The notes: a model not told the origin generated them from the sequence alone. Numbered from the stretch's first letter, positions 34,205 to 42,975 are shown. The stretch: DNA of 64,000 nt from Marinagarivorans cellulosilyticus (GCF_021655555.1 NZ_AP023086.1:3440685-3504684); one strand, 5' to 3'. Translations and numbers: made by a program.

Positions 34205-34630
34205 ATGCAAGCTACGGTTAAATGGGTTGATGGCGCGATGTTTCTCGCGGAGTCCGGCAGTGGGCACACAGTATTGATGGACGGCCCCCCTGATCACGGC
34301 GGGCGAAATTTGGCCGTGCGGCCAATGGAAATGATCTTGATGGGCTTGGGCGGCTGCGCCTCCTTCGACATTGTTTCTATCTTGAAAAAATCGCGTCAAA
34401 AGGTCACTGATTGTCGTGTAGAGCTCAGCGCTGAGCGAGCAGAGGGTACGCCTTCGCCGTTTACTAAAATTCATTTGCACTTTGTTGTTACTGGCCAAGC
34501 GCTTAAGCCCTCGCAAGTTGAGCGTGCGGTGAACTTGTCTGCGACGAAGTATTGCTCTGCATCCATTATGCTAGAAGCTGCTGGTGTTGCCTTGAGTCAT
34601 GACTTTGAAGTTGTGGAGTTTGAGCCTTAA
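34205..34630 (+). CDS. OsmC/YhfA-family thiol protein
   Basis: 141-residue OsmC-superfamily protein of the YhfA type. The two catalytic-type cysteines are in LMGLGGCASFDIV and ATKYCSASIML, the peroxidatic/resolving pair of Ohr/OsmC proteins. The N-terminal strands (ATVKWVDGAMFLAES) match YhfA rather than Ohr. Possible role: reduction of organic peroxides or thiol-based sensing; YhfA itself is uncharacterised. It lies next to the vfr/crp gene, as yhfA lies next to crp in E. coli. It overlaps the convergent coq7 gene by 4 bp at the stop codons. Confidence 0.88.
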   Translation: MQATVKWVDGAMFLAESGSGHTVLMDGPPDHGGRNLAVRPMEMILMGLGGCASFDIVSILKKSRQKVTDCRVELSAERAEGTPSPFTKIHLHFVVTGQALKPSQVERAVNLSATKYCSASIMLEAAGVALSHDFEVVEFEP

Positions 34631-35295
34631 CAGCGATAAGACAGGCTTGTCATTACTTTGGCGACTTGACTCATTGCGGCTTTAACCGGTGCTGGGAATT
34701 TAACGCCTCCTGCCGTTAGTGCCATTTCCGCATGTTCGGCTTCGTCTTGTCGCATTTGAGTAATAATTGCTCTGGATTTATCATCGCTGCGGGGTAACGC
34801 TTTAAGGTGATTGTCTAGGTGTTTGCAAACTTGTTGCTCTGTGGCTGCAACAAACCCTAGGCTGAGTTTATCGCTGACTAAGCCGGCCCCTGCGCCCAAG
34901 CTAAAAGATAAACTGTACCAAAGCGCATTGAACCGGCTAGTAGTGGCGCCAAGCTCGTTGAGGCGCTCTTGGCACCAGGCGAGATGGTCTTCCTCTTCGA
35001 TAGCTGCCATTTTCATGTCTTCTTTTACGCTGGGTAGCTTTGCTGTGAGTGCTTGCCCTTGGTACAGCGCTTGAGCGCAAACTTCGCCAGTATGATTGAC
35101 GCGCATTAAGCCTGCGCTATGTATTTTCTCTGCGGCATTTAGGGTCGGCTCTGGTATTTTCTGTGCCGGATTTGGGCGCTGGCTGTTTGTTTTTTGACCA
35201 AGCAGCGTTTTTAATACGGTATCGCATTGGCTCACGGCGTTATCGAGGCAGGATAAATTGCGCAGTGATGCTTGGGCTTGATGATTTTTTTGCAT
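34627..35295 (-). CDS. coq7: Demethoxyubiquinone hydroxylase Coq7
   Basis: 222-residue di-iron hydroxylase, the last hydroxylation of ubiquinone synthesis. It has the ferritin-like carboxylate/His ligands: RVNHTGEVCAQALY, EEEDHLAWC, FVAATEQQVCKHL, and DEAEHAEMALTAG (two E-x2-H type motifs). The first ~55 residues are polar and family-variable. This Coq7 type replaces UbiF of enterobacteria and is the form found in Pseudomonas. The ATG start has no strong ribosome site. It is divergent from the AAA ATPase gene and convergent with osmC. Confidence 0.95.
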   Translation of the reverse strand: MQKNHQAQASLRNLSCLDNAVSQCDTVLKTLLGQKTNSQRPNPAQKIPEPTLNAAEKIHSAGLMRVNHTGEVCAQALYQGQALTAKLPSVKEDMKMAAIEEEDHLAWCQERLNELGATTSRFNALWYSLSFSLGAGAGLVSDKLSLGFVAATEQQVCKHLDNHLKALPRSDDKSRAIITQMRQDEAEHAEMALTAGGVKFPAPVKAAMSQVAKVMTSLSYRC

Positions 35296-35336
35296 AATTC
35301 ACGATTTCCACCTATTGCTGTATCGGAGTTTAACCG

Positions 35337-36803
35337 ATGGATAGTCAAGATTTACAGTTACTTTTGCACGGGACGGCCTCTTTATTGGTTGTCGAGACTT
35401 TTGATGAGCCCCGGGCTATCGAATTACTGATATCGTTTTTGAAGTCAGATCCGGCACCTTTATTCAAATGGACAGTGACTGACGGCATTCAAAGGGCGGG
35501 CCTTAGTTTAATGAGTGAGAGCGAAAATAAGTCGTTTGAACTGAGCGATGCCCTTAGCGAAATTAAGCGTCAAACAACACAGGGCATTTATGTTTTGTGC
35601 GATAGCCATGCGTTTTTAGATGATCCTAAAAATATTCGTCTAATCAAAGATATTTTGTTTAATAAAATCCCTGCCCACAAAATTATTTTACTCAGCCACG
35701 AATTGAATTTACCGGCTGAATTGGCTCGTTTGGCGGTAAAAATACCTTTAGCGGTACCTAACGAAGAAGAAATTCTTAATTTAATTCGTGAGGAAGCGGC
35801 GTTATGGGCTCAGAATAACGGCCGCAAGAAAATACAGGCTGATGCCCCAGCGTTAAATGCGCTAGTCAGTAGTTTACGGGGGTTGCCCCATATTGATGTG
35901 CGCCGCTTAGCCCGGGGTGCAATAGCCGATGATGGTGCAATTACCGAGAGCGACTTGCCGCAAGTTAACAAAGCGAAATTCGAACTCATGAATATGGATG
36001 GCGTTCTACATTTTGAGTACGACACTGCCAAGTTAAGTGAGGTCGCTGGACTCAATACGTTTAAAAAATGGCTGAACGAGCGCAGACCAGCATTTTTTGA
36101 AGACAATGATGATATTCCAAAGGGGGTATTGCTTTTAGGTGTACAAGGCGGCGGTAAAAGCCTAGCGGCCAAAGCTGTTGCTGGCGTTTGGGGTGTGCCT
36201 CTGCTGCGCTTGGATATGGCGCAGCTTTTTAATAAGTATATTGGCGAGACTGAGCGCAACTTGCGTCAAGCGCTCGCGCTTGCGGATACGCTTTCGCCTT
36301 GTGTCTTGTGGGTGGATGAGCTAGAAAAGGGCCTTGCCCAGAGCGATGCTGAAGGCGGTTTAAGCAAACGCATATTGGGAACGTTATTAACTTGGATGAG
36401 CGAGCGAAAAAGTCGCGTGTTTATGGTTGCTACTAGTAATAATATTCAGCAACTGCCGGCCGAGTTATTGCGTAAGGGGCGCTTCGATGAGATCTTTTTT
36501 GTTGATTTGCCCGTTCGTGCTGTGCGTGCACAAATTTTTAAAATTCATTTACAAAAGCGACAACTTAACCCTTCTAGTTTTGATTTGCAGCGTTTATCTG
36601 TTATTTCAGATGGCTTTACTGGTGCTGAGATAGAGCAAGCTGTTGTTTCGTCTATTTACAATGCGCGTGCGCGCAAGCGCGAAGTCGACTCTGAATTAAT
36701 TTATGCGGCGATTCAACGCACGAGGCCATTATCAATCGTAATGGCTGAAGTCATGCAAAATCTACGCGCTTGGGCCAAAGAGCGTGCGGTTGGCGCCGAT
36801 TAA
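35337..36803 (+). CDS. AAA ATPase, Ycf46-like
   Basis: 488-residue AAA protein resembling the chloroplast/cyanobacterial Ycf46 group. The N-terminal ~210 residues form a non-AAA domain beginning LQLLLHGTASLLVVETFDEPRAIELL. The AAA module has Walker A GVQGGGKSLAAKAV, a pore-like LFNKYIGETERNLRQAL, Walker B VLWVDELEKG, sensor 1 VATSNN, an arginine finger in LLRKGRFDEIFFVDLP, and sensor 2 FTGAEIEQAVVSS. The Walker B Asp-Glu pair is intact (DEL), so it should hydrolyse ATP. Cellular function is unknown. It is co-directional with, and 1 bp from, the DTW-protein gene. Confidence 0.85.
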   Translation: MDSQDLQLLLHGTASLLVVETFDEPRAIELLISFLKSDPAPLFKWTVTDGIQRAGLSLMSESENKSFELSDALSEIKRQTTQGIYVLCDSHAFLDDPKNIRLIKDILFNKIPAHKIILLSHELNLPAELARLAVKIPLAVPNEEEILNLIREEAALWAQNNGRKKIQADAPALNALVSSLRGLPHIDVRRLARGAIADDGAITESDLPQVNKAKFELMNMDGVLHFEYDTAKLSEVAGLNTFKKWLNERRPAFFEDNDDIPKGVLLLGVQGGGKSLAAKAVAGVWGVPLLRLDMAQLFNKYIGETERNLRQALALADTLSPCVLWVDELEKGLAQSDAEGGLSKRILGTLLTWMSERKSRVFMVATSNNIQQLPAELLRKGRFDEIFFVDLPVRAVRAQIFKIHLQKRQLNPSSFDLQRLSVISDGFTGAEIEQAVVSSIYNARARKREVDSELIYAAIQRTRPLSIVMAEVMQNLRAWAKERAVGAD

Positions 36804-36804
36804 G

Positions 36805-37545
36805 ATGAATGCATTTAAACGACTTTACCAGCAACGCTTGCAATCGGCGCACAAGCCTTTTTTGGCTCGTGGCATTACTGTTAAACGTTGCACAGCTTGT
36901 TTGCTGGCTGAAACCTATTGCATTTGTCAGTACCTGCGTGCTTGTCCTGTCGATTTAAACTTTGATCTTGTGCTATTAATGCATCGCGATGAAATATTAA
37001 AGCCGACTAATACGGGGCGATTACTAGCAGAAGCATTTCCAAATAATTGTTTTGCTTTTGAGTGGTCTCGCTTAGAGCCTGATCAGGAGTTGATAAAAAT
37101 TCTTGAATCGCCCAGCCGGCAATGCGCCATTATTTACCCTGCCAAGCAGATGCGTGAAAGCCTTTGCGTGTCTAGTTTAGATCTGTCGGGGCATTCAAAT
37201 GTGGCTGGCTCGCAAACTAATAAGCGCCCAACATTTTTGTTGCTTGATGGTACTTGGCGCCAGGCTGCTCGAATGTTTAACCACAGCCAATGGTTAAAGT
37301 GCATTCCTACTTTAATGCTGCCTGAACCCGAACAGGGTAGTTATTCTGTGCGCAAATCGAACGATAGTGCTCGGTTATCGACAGCTGAGGCTGTTGTTCT
37401 GTTGCTGCAGCATTGTAAGCAGGTTAAATCGGCAGAACATCTGTCTCATATATTCACGGTGTTTAATCGTCATTGCAGTGCAACGCGAGCTTGTATAGAT
37501 GTTGAGGTGACGTCATCGCATGAATATTTATTATCTACCGATTAA
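36805..37545 (+). CDS. DTW-domain tRNA-uridine aminocarboxypropyltransferase
   Basis: About 246-residue protein with the DTW motif in LLLDGTWRQAARM and a Cys-rich N-terminus (CTACLLAETYCICQYL) typical of TapT/DTWD proteins, which add the acp group from SAM to uridine in tRNA. The LPEPEQGSYSVRKS segment after the motif is also conserved, as is LMHRDEILKPTNTGRLL, which resembles the SPOUT-related substrate loop. The start is ATG 36805, just after the AAA gene stop; a GTG at 36784 would overlap that gene. It is followed 13 bp later by an RNA methyltransferase gene, giving an RNA-modification cluster. Confidence 0.85.
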   Translation: MNAFKRLYQQRLQSAHKPFLARGITVKRCTACLLAETYCICQYLRACPVDLNFDLVLLMHRDEILKPTNTGRLLAEAFPNNCFAFEWSRLEPDQELIKILESPSRQCAIIYPAKQMRESLCVSSLDLSGHSNVAGSQTNKRPTFLLLDGTWRQAARMFNHSQWLKCIPTLMLPEPEQGSYSVRKSNDSARLSTAEAVVLLLQHCKQVKSAEHLSHIFTVFNRHCSATRACIDVEVTSSHEYLLSTD

Positions 37546-37558
37546 AAAGGTTTAAAGC

Positions 37559-38773
37559 ATGATGTATCGCAATAACCCGCGAGCACTAAAAGGTCGAAAA
37601 CAACAAAAAGCGACCCACCCCTTGGAGGGTCAAACATTTGTTGGTGTGGTCAAAGACGTGGCGCCTAATGGTTCAGCGGTTATCGAACATGCGTCGGGCG
37701 TTGCTGTTTTTGTGGCTGGCGCTTGGGTGGGTGAGACGGTACGGGTAAAAATAGATCAATTTAAAAAACGATATGCCGTTGGTACTTTGTTAGAAGTGAT
37801 TAATGCTTGCGCTGAACGCGTGACGTCACCGTGCCAGCATTTTAATGCCGAGCCTAGTTGCGGTGGCTGTGCGTGGCAGTTTGTTGATTATGGCGCGCAG
37901 GTAGCAATCAAGCAGTTATGGGTGGAACGTCGGTTTGGGCGCTTTACTGATTGTATTGTCGCGCCTGTTAAGGGGAGTGAAGCTGTTTGGCATTATCGAA
38001 ATCGTGCAGAGTTTAAATCAGACGGTAAAAAGGTGGGCTTTCTGGCAGCGCAGTCAAACTATTTGATTGATGTTATTTCTTGCCCTGTGCTTAATGAAAG
38101 CGTTGATAGTCATTTACAGCGATTGCGTGCAACGCTGCCGAATCAGGCGTGGCGTAGCCAGAATAAAAAGCATTCCAACATGACGTTGCTGGCTGTTGAC
38201 GACGACCTAGAACTAGGAGTGGTTACCCCGAATACGCGAAGGCCATTTAAGCAGGCGAATGCTGGTCAGAATCAGGTGTTAAAGCAATGGTTGAGCGATG
38301 TGTTGGCCAATGACAACACAGGTGGTAAGGTTCTTGAGCTTTTTTGTGGTTCGGGTAATTTTACCAAAGCCCTTTGTGAAATGGGATACAAGGAAATTGT
38401 TGCAGCGGAAGTTGCAGAGGTGGCTGTGAAGGCTTTGTCTGAGCAAAAGCTCAATGGTGTTAGCGCTGTGCAGGCTAATTTATTTGATGCACAGGCTTTG
38501 AGTCAGCTATGTGAGCAGCACCTAGATGCAAAGACCTTGGTATTGGACCCGCCAAGGGACGGCTTAGTCTGCATTGAGCCGTTGTTAAAGCACCAAGGCA
38601 TTGGGCGTATTGCTTATATTTCCTGTGATTTACACACCTGTGCTAACGATGTTGAGCAGTTTGTTTCTGCCGGTTATACCGTCGAAGCTATTCAGCCTGT
38701 CGATATGTTCCCCCATACGCCCCATGTTGAGTTGTGCGTTTTATTGCAGCGCAAAAACGAGGCAAGCAGTTAA
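37559..38773 (+). CDS. RlmD/TrmA-family RNA (uracil-5-)methyltransferase
   Basis: 404-residue SAM-dependent m5U methyltransferase of the RumA/RlmD family. It has an N-terminal TRAM domain (about 22-82), 4Fe-4S cysteines (CQHFNAEPSCGGC plus CPVLNE), RNRAEF, SAM motif ELFCGSGNFT, DPPRDGL, the catalytic Cys region YISCDLHTC, and PHTPHVE at the end. It probably methylates 23S rRNA, but TrmA-like or other targets cannot be separated by eye. The ATG start has AAAGG upstream. The stop overlaps the next ATG (TAATG). In Pseudomonas rlmD sits between cysM and relA; here cysM and relA touch and this gene is elsewhere. Confidence 0.88.
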   Translation: MMYRNNPRALKGRKQQKATHPLEGQTFVGVVKDVAPNGSAVIEHASGVAVFVAGAWVGETVRVKIDQFKKRYAVGTLLEVINACAERVTSPCQHFNAEPSCGGCAWQFVDYGAQVAIKQLWVERRFGRFTDCIVAPVKGSEAVWHYRNRAEFKSDGKKVGFLAAQSNYLIDVISCPVLNESVDSHLQRLRATLPNQAWRSQNKKHSNMTLLAVDDDLELGVVTPNTRRPFKQANAGQNQVLKQWLSDVLANDNTGGKVLELFCGSGNFTKALCEMGYKEIVAAEVAEVAVKALSEQKLNGVSAVQANLFDAQALSQLCEQHLDAKTLVLDPPRDGLVCIEPLLKHQGIGRIAYISCDLHTCANDVEQFVSAGYTVEAIQPVDMFPHTPHVELCVLLQRKNEASS

Positions 38774-39468
38774 TGTTGGATAAGTATCTTTTTGCGCCGG
38801 AATTACATGCTCTGCCCCTCGAGTGCTCGGTTTCTAAGCGGCGAAAAACATTAGGCCTTAAGGTTTCTGCCGGACGAGTGTTGGTTTCTTATCCGGCAAG
38901 TGTCGCGCCAAGGGATGTTGTGCATTGGGTTAATAATAAACGGCACTGGATTTTGAAGCATTATGAGCCAGCTCCTGCTGAAGCGGTTCCAAGCGCTTAT
39001 AAAGCGACTGATGTTATTTATTGGAATGGCAATTTTGAGTCAATAGAAACTTTGATTGGAAGGGAGCCTCTGCTGGATCGAAGTTTTTTAAGCTTATCGT
39101 TAACACTGCAAAAACAAGCGTTACTTAAACTTTGTGGTCAGGCCATCGAACCGGATTTAAGTAAGCGAGTTGAATCTTGGCGGCAAGTGCTTGGTTTGCA
39201 TCCTCGTTCGATTAAATATAGGCCTTATAAAAGTCGCTGGGGAAGCTGTACCTGTAACGCCGAATTGGCCTTTAATACGCTGTTAATGATGGCCCCAGCC
39301 TGGGTGCGCGATTACGTCGTTATTCATGAGCTTTGCCATATTAAGCACTTAAACCATTCAAAATTATTTTGGGCCGAAGTGGCCCGAGCCTGTTCACATC
39401 AGCAGTTAGCTAAAGCCAAAGACTGGCTGCGTGTGAACGGTAATCAATTATTGTCTATTTATCGGTGA
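38773..39468 (+). CDS. YgjP-like metallopeptidase-fold protein
   Basis: About 231 residues of the YgjP/DUF45 family. The zinc-peptidase motif is in VIHELCHIKHLNHSKLFWAEV (HExxH plus downstream His), preceded by YKSRWGSCTCNAELAFN, another family hallmark. The E. coli member YgjP has been described as a UTP pyrophosphatase, so the peptidase label may mislead. The ATG start overlaps the stop of the RNA methyltransferase gene (TAATG), with GAGG 10 bases upstream, indicating translational coupling. It is followed directly by trmB. Confidence 0.85.
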   Translation: MLDKYLFAPELHALPLECSVSKRRKTLGLKVSAGRVLVSYPASVAPRDVVHWVNNKRHWILKHYEPAPAEAVPSAYKATDVIYWNGNFESIETLIGREPLLDRSFLSLSLTLQKQALLKLCGQAIEPDLSKRVESWRQVLGLHPRSIKYRPYKSRWGSCTCNAELAFNTLLMMAPAWVRDYVVIHELCHIKHLNHSKLFWAEVARACSHQQLAKAKDWLRVNGNQLLSIYR

Positions 39469-39476
39469 TCAACAGT

Positions 39477-40172
39477 ATGATTGTAAAACCTGAGTTTAAA
39501 GATAAGTCTATTCGCAGCTTTGTGATTCGCGGCGGACGTATGACGGAAGGGCAGCAAACGGCCTTTGAGCAATGGTGGCCAAAATATGGCCGTTCATTAC
39601 ATGATGGAGTAAAAGCAACTGCGGATATTTTTGCTGAGGGTAAGCCTGTTGTTGTGGAGGTTGGTTTTGGTATGGGGGACTCCTTGCTGGAAATGGCAAG
39701 TAAAGATCCAAGTACGCACTTTATCGGTATTGAGGTGCATCCACCTGGGGTCGGCCGCCTTATTAACGAGGCGGGTAAATTAGGTCTGGCCAACTTGTGG
39801 GTTTTTATGGCTGATGCCACGGATGTATTAAGCGATTGCTTTGAAGATGGAAGTATTTCTAGGTTGCAATTGTTTTTCCCCGACCCTTGGCATAAAAAGA
39901 AGCACAATAAGCGGCGCATTGTGCAGGCGCCCTTTGTAAATATTATCGCAGGAAAGCTCAAGCCTAGCGGCATTTTGCATATGGCGACAGACTGGGAGCC
40001 TTACGCCGAATACATGGTTGAAGTTTTGGCTGAAAGCCCGCGTTACCAGAATGTGGCTGGCGACAAAATATATGCTGCTGCGCCAGATTATCGCCCTAAA
40101 ACCAAGTTTGAAAAACGCGGCGAGAAATTAGGGCATGGCGTATGGGACTTGCTCTATCAGACTCCCAGCTAA
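39477..40172 (+). CDS. trmB: tRNA (guanine-N7-)-methyltransferase TrmB
   Basis: About 231 residues. It methylates G46 of the tRNA variable loop with SAM. Hallmarks: RSFVIRGGRMTEGQ at the N-terminus, VVEVGFGMGDSLLEMA as SAM motif I, IGIEVHPPGVGRLI, the LFFPDPWHKKKHNKRRIVQ motif (the catalytic Asp region), and MATDWEPYAEYM. The ATG at 39477 gives a normal start; a GTG at 39465 overlapping the previous stop is possible. It is the last of four RNA-related genes in a row and is followed by a gap with a consensus -10 box for the next gene. Confidence 0.95.
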   Translation: MIVKPEFKDKSIRSFVIRGGRMTEGQQTAFEQWWPKYGRSLHDGVKATADIFAEGKPVVVEVGFGMGDSLLEMASKDPSTHFIGIEVHPPGVGRLINEAGKLGLANLWVFMADATDVLSDCFEDGSISRLQLFFPDPWHKKKHNKRRIVQAPFVNIIAGKLKPSGILHMATDWEPYAEYMVEVLAESPRYQNVAGDKIYAAAPDYRPKTKFEKRGEKLGHGVWDLLYQTPS

Positions 40173-40245
40173 TAACAGGGTGAAATATTTGTGACAATGT
40201 TAATTAAAAGTATTCATTAAGGATCCATTCAGGAAACATGGCCGT

Positions 40246-40251
40246 ATAATT
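40246..40251 (+). promoter_or_regulatory. Candidate -10 box for the OmpA-family gene
   Basis: TATAAT, a perfect sigma-70 -10 hexamer, lies 73 bp before the OmpA-family start in the only sizeable gap after trmB. No good -35 hexamer is seen at 16-18 bp, so this is suggestive only. Confidence 0.35.
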
Positions 40252-40323
40252 GCGGATCACTCTCTTTAGAGTTTGTGAGTGGTGTTATGTTGTTATCATT
40301 CTTGGGGTATTAGGAGAGAACGT

Positions 40324-41445
40324 TTGAAAAAGTTAAATGTATTGAAAAGCGCAGTGGCTGTTTTGTCATTGAGTGCTGTTGCGAGCGTAGCGACAGCCAG
40401 TGATTTTGAGTTGGGGGTTGGGGTTCCTTATTATGCTTTTGACAATGAACTAGAGCTTAAGGATAAGGCCGGAATTAACGTCTATGGCGGCTATCGCTTT
40501 GATAAGCCGTTTGGTATAGAGCTGTCTTATTCTCAGGTGTCGACAGAGGTTGAAGGCTTAGGCGCAGATGTGGACGTTGAAGATCTACGCTTAGACGGAT
40601 TGTGGTACCTCACTGATGAGGGCGGAATATTACCCTATGCCGCTTTAGGTGTTGGCCTATTAAAGGCTGAGCAAGACGGCATTAGTTCTGATGATGACAG
40701 TGAAGAATCAGTTAATTTCGGCTTAGGCGTGAAAACCCACTTAGGTAAGCGTTTGCGCGCACGAATTGATGGCCGTTGGTTGCATGGGCTTGATTCTCAT
40801 ACCGACCACAGTGTTATTACGCTTGGCTTGGGTTATGTGTTTGGGGCTTCAGAAAAGGCGCCTAAAGTTATCGCCTCAGCTTTTGTCGATGCAGATAAAG
40901 ATGGTGTCGAGGATGGCGTAGATCAGTGCTTAAGTACACCAGCCGGTGTTAATGTTGATGCTAAAGGCTGTGCGCTAGATACAGATCGTGACGGCGTTGC
41001 AGATCATTTAGATAACTGTGTGGATACCGATAGTAAGCACAAAGTTGATACTACAGGTTGCGCGGTAGTGTTGACTGAAGATGTCTCTATTGATTTAAAA
41101 GTTAAGTTTGCTAGCGGTAGCGATGTTGTCGATGCAGCTTATTTTAATGAAATTCGCGGTGTTGCCCGCTTTATGGAGCAATATGCTAATAGTGAGGTGG
41201 TTATTGAGGGACATACTGATACCAGCGGTTCAGCGACTTTCAATAAAAAATTGTCACAAAAACGTGCTAACGCTGTGGCAAGCTTGCTAACTGAACAGTA
41301 CGGCATTGATGCAAGTCGTGTTAAAGCGGTGGGTTATGGTGAAGAACAGCCTCTCGTTGAGGAAAAAACACCAGCAGATCACGCAGCTAACCGTCGTGTA
41401 GTTGCAAAAGTGAGCGCTAAGAAAGAAGTTGTTGAAACTAAATAG
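40324..41445 (+). CDS. OmpA-family outer-membrane protein with calcium-binding-type repeats
   Basis: About 373 residues. Signal peptide MKKLNVLKSAVAVLSLSAVASVATA, then an eight-strand-like barrel (ELGVGVPYYAFD to ITLGLGYVFG). A linker with two thrombospondin type-3-like repeats (DADKDGVEDGVDQC and DTDRDGVADHLDNC, D-x-D-x-D-G calcium loops with paired Cys) follows. The C-terminal OmpA peptidoglycan-binding domain has VVIEGHTDTSGSATFNKKLSQKRA, VKAVGYGEEQP and ANRRVVAKV. It is OprF/OmpA-like, anchoring the outer membrane to the wall. Start: TTG 40324 with AGGAGA 7 bases upstream puts the signal peptide first; earlier ATGs give no signal sequence. It is followed by a terminator. Confidence 0.88.
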   Translation: MKKLNVLKSAVAVLSLSAVASVATASDFELGVGVPYYAFDNELELKDKAGINVYGGYRFDKPFGIELSYSQVSTEVEGLGADVDVEDLRLDGLWYLTDEGGILPYAALGVGLLKAEQDGISSDDDSEESVNFGLGVKTHLGKRLRARIDGRWLHGLDSHTDHSVITLGLGYVFGASEKAPKVIASAFVDADKDGVEDGVDQCLSTPAGVNVDAKGCALDTDRDGVADHLDNCVDTDSKHKVDTTGCAVVLTEDVSIDLKVKFASGSDVVDAAYFNEIRGVARFMEQYANSEVVIEGHTDTSGSATFNKKLSQKRANAVASLLTEQYGIDASRVKAVGYGEEQPLVEEKTPADHAANRRVVAKVSAKKEVVETK

Positions 41446-41500
41446 CGTTGAGCTAGTCTAGCTAACAACATTCGTGGTTGCTGGTTCTAGTGTACTGTTT

Positions 41501-41524
41501 AAAGGCGTCGAAAGGCGCCTTTTT
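41501..41524 (+). terminator. Rho-independent terminator after the OmpA-family gene
   Basis: AAAGGCG (41501-41507) pairs with CGCCTTT (41516-41522) and is followed by TT; loop of 8 bases. It lies 55 bp after the stop. Confidence 0.75.
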
Positions 41525-41547
41525 AATGCCTAAAAATAAGAGAGCTT

Positions 41548-42015
41548 ATGGAAATTTGGCCATTTTGCGAAAGGTTTTACGGCCGCAAATCGGTTGCGAC
41601 TTTGTGTTTACAGCTGCAAGACGAATATCAGCTGAATGTAGGGCTCATTATTTGGCTGTGTTGGCACCAGGCGCATAACCGTTTTGTTTCTCGCGAGCTA
41701 TTCGAGCAAGCAAAAGTTTTAAGTGATGCTGTTTATGATCCCTTGATCTTGCCGTTGCGTTCTATTCGTAAACAGGTACTGACAGCTTCACTGTCTGAAG
41801 ACAGGACAATTTATCAGTATGTGTTATCCGCAGAGATCTTAATGGAGAAATCCGTGCTGTTGTCACTTGATGAAAGTTTAACGCCGCAAGTTGAAAAGAT
41901 GCACGGTGGGACTGTGTTTGGCTTGTTGGATTATTTCTCGCTTTGGGAGGTGCAAAATGCTGAGCAAAGTGCTCGTTTTTTGTACGCCAACGCTTTGTCT
42001 AGCTTCAACGAATAG
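41548..42015 (+). CDS. TIGR02444 (DUF2390) family protein
   Basis: 155-residue all-helical conserved protein of unknown function. It resembles the TIGR02444 family found mainly in gamma- and alphaproteobacteria: it begins MEIWPFCERFYGRKSVATLCLQLQDEYQLNVGLIIWLCW (the characteristic start, with the W, the F.Y and the LQD..G.dVNLLLW-like helix) and continues with LILPLRSIRKQV. In Pseudomonas a member lies beside an ABC-F ATPase gene; here it sits alone between an OmpA-family gene and an FKBP. No catalytic motif is visible. Confidence 0.8.
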   Translation: MEIWPFCERFYGRKSVATLCLQLQDEYQLNVGLIIWLCWHQAHNRFVSRELFEQAKVLSDAVYDPLILPLRSIRKQVLTASLSEDRTIYQYVLSAEILMEKSVLLSLDESLTPQVEKMHGGTVFGLLDYFSLWEVQNAEQSARFLYANALSSFNE

Positions 42016-42141
42016 ATTGAATCACGATTTTTAGAGTTTAGGGGTTGGCAGGGGGCAGGTCTTATGGGGTAAGATGCTGCGCTCTTATAGATTTGGCGTG
42101 TTGCCAGTACGTATTTGTTAATAAAAAAACAGGATTGATTT

Positions 42142-42930
42142 ATGAAAACATTGTTTTCTCGCAAGCATACCTTTCTTGCAGCAGCGGTAACGGCTGCGTT
42201 AATGACTACTGGCTGTAACAAGCCAGCCGAGAAAGCCGTAGCGCCAGCTGCAGCACAGACAGAGTTGACCTCTCTTGAGCAAAAGGTGACTTACATTGTG
42301 GGTTACCGTATGGCTAAGCAGGCGCAACAAGGTGAATTTGCGCTTGATAAAGGCGTAATGGGTATGGCCATTCAAGATGTTGCCGATGAAAAAGAGCCTC
42401 GTATTGCTCAAGAAGATCAGCAAAAAATAATGATGGAATTCCAAACCCAGCAAGAAGCGAAGCGCAAAGCTGAGACCGACAAGGCCTCTGCAGAGAACCT
42501 AGCTAAAGGCAAGGCGTTCTTAGAAGAAAACGCGAAGAAAGACGGCGTTAAAACTACTGAATCTGGCTTACAGTACAAGGTGATCACCGCTGTTGAAGAT
42601 GCAGCATCACCGAAAGCTGAAGATACCGTTAAAGTTCACTACCATGGCACTTTGATTGACGGCACAGTATTTGATAGCTCGGTTGATCGTGGCCAACCAG
42701 TTACTTTCCCCGTATCTGGCGTTATTCAAGGTTGGGTTGAAGGTTTGCAGTTAATGAAGCTGGGTGAAAAATACGAGCTTTATATCCCTGCTGAGTTAGC
42801 TTATGGCGAAAATGGCACTGGCCCTATTGGTCCAAATGCCGCCTTGATTTTTGAAGTGGAATTAATTGAAATTAACCCTGAAGCACCAGCGGGACATCCG
42901 CATGGCGGGGGCGACGGTCACGGTCACTAA
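42142..42930 (+). CDS. Lipoprotein FKBP-type peptidyl-prolyl isomerase with His-rich tail
   Basis: 262-residue exported isomerase of the FkpA/Mip type. Signal peptide with lipobox MTTGC (Cys25), so it is probably a lipoprotein. A helical FKBP_N dimerisation domain (about 42-130) is followed by a complete FKBP domain with VKVHYHGTLIDGTVFDSS, GVIQGWVEGLQLMKLGEKYELYIP, LAYGENGTGPIGPNAALIFEVELI. It helps fold periplasmic and outer-membrane proteins. The C-terminus HPHGGGDGHGH is His/Gly-rich and looks like a metal-binding tail, unusual for FkpA/Mip but like SlyD. It is monocistronic with a strong terminator. Confidence 0.9.
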   Translation: MKTLFSRKHTFLAAAVTAALMTTGCNKPAEKAVAPAAAQTELTSLEQKVTYIVGYRMAKQAQQGEFALDKGVMGMAIQDVADEKEPRIAQEDQQKIMMEFQTQQEAKRKAETDKASAENLAKGKAFLEENAKKDGVKTTESGLQYKVITAVEDAASPKAEDTVKVHYHGTLIDGTVFDSSVDRGQPVTFPVSGVIQGWVEGLQLMKLGEKYELYIPAELAYGENGTGPIGPNAALIFEVELIEINPEAPAGHPHGGGDGHGH

Positions 42931-42942
42931 GTGGCCTGACTT

Positions 42943-42975
42943 AAAAAAGCCCCGACTTGATCGGGGCTTTTTTTT
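42943..42975 (+). terminator. Rho-independent terminator after the FKBP gene
   Basis: AAAAAAGCCCCGA (42943-42955), loop CTTGA, TCGGGGC then TTTTTTTT. It lies 13 bp after the stop; strong in the forward direction. Confidence 0.9.

Noticed and set aside
41478..41678. Overlapping 66-codon frame before the TIGR02444-type gene
   Set aside because: Out of frame with the recognisable protein and spanning the OmpA-gene terminator.
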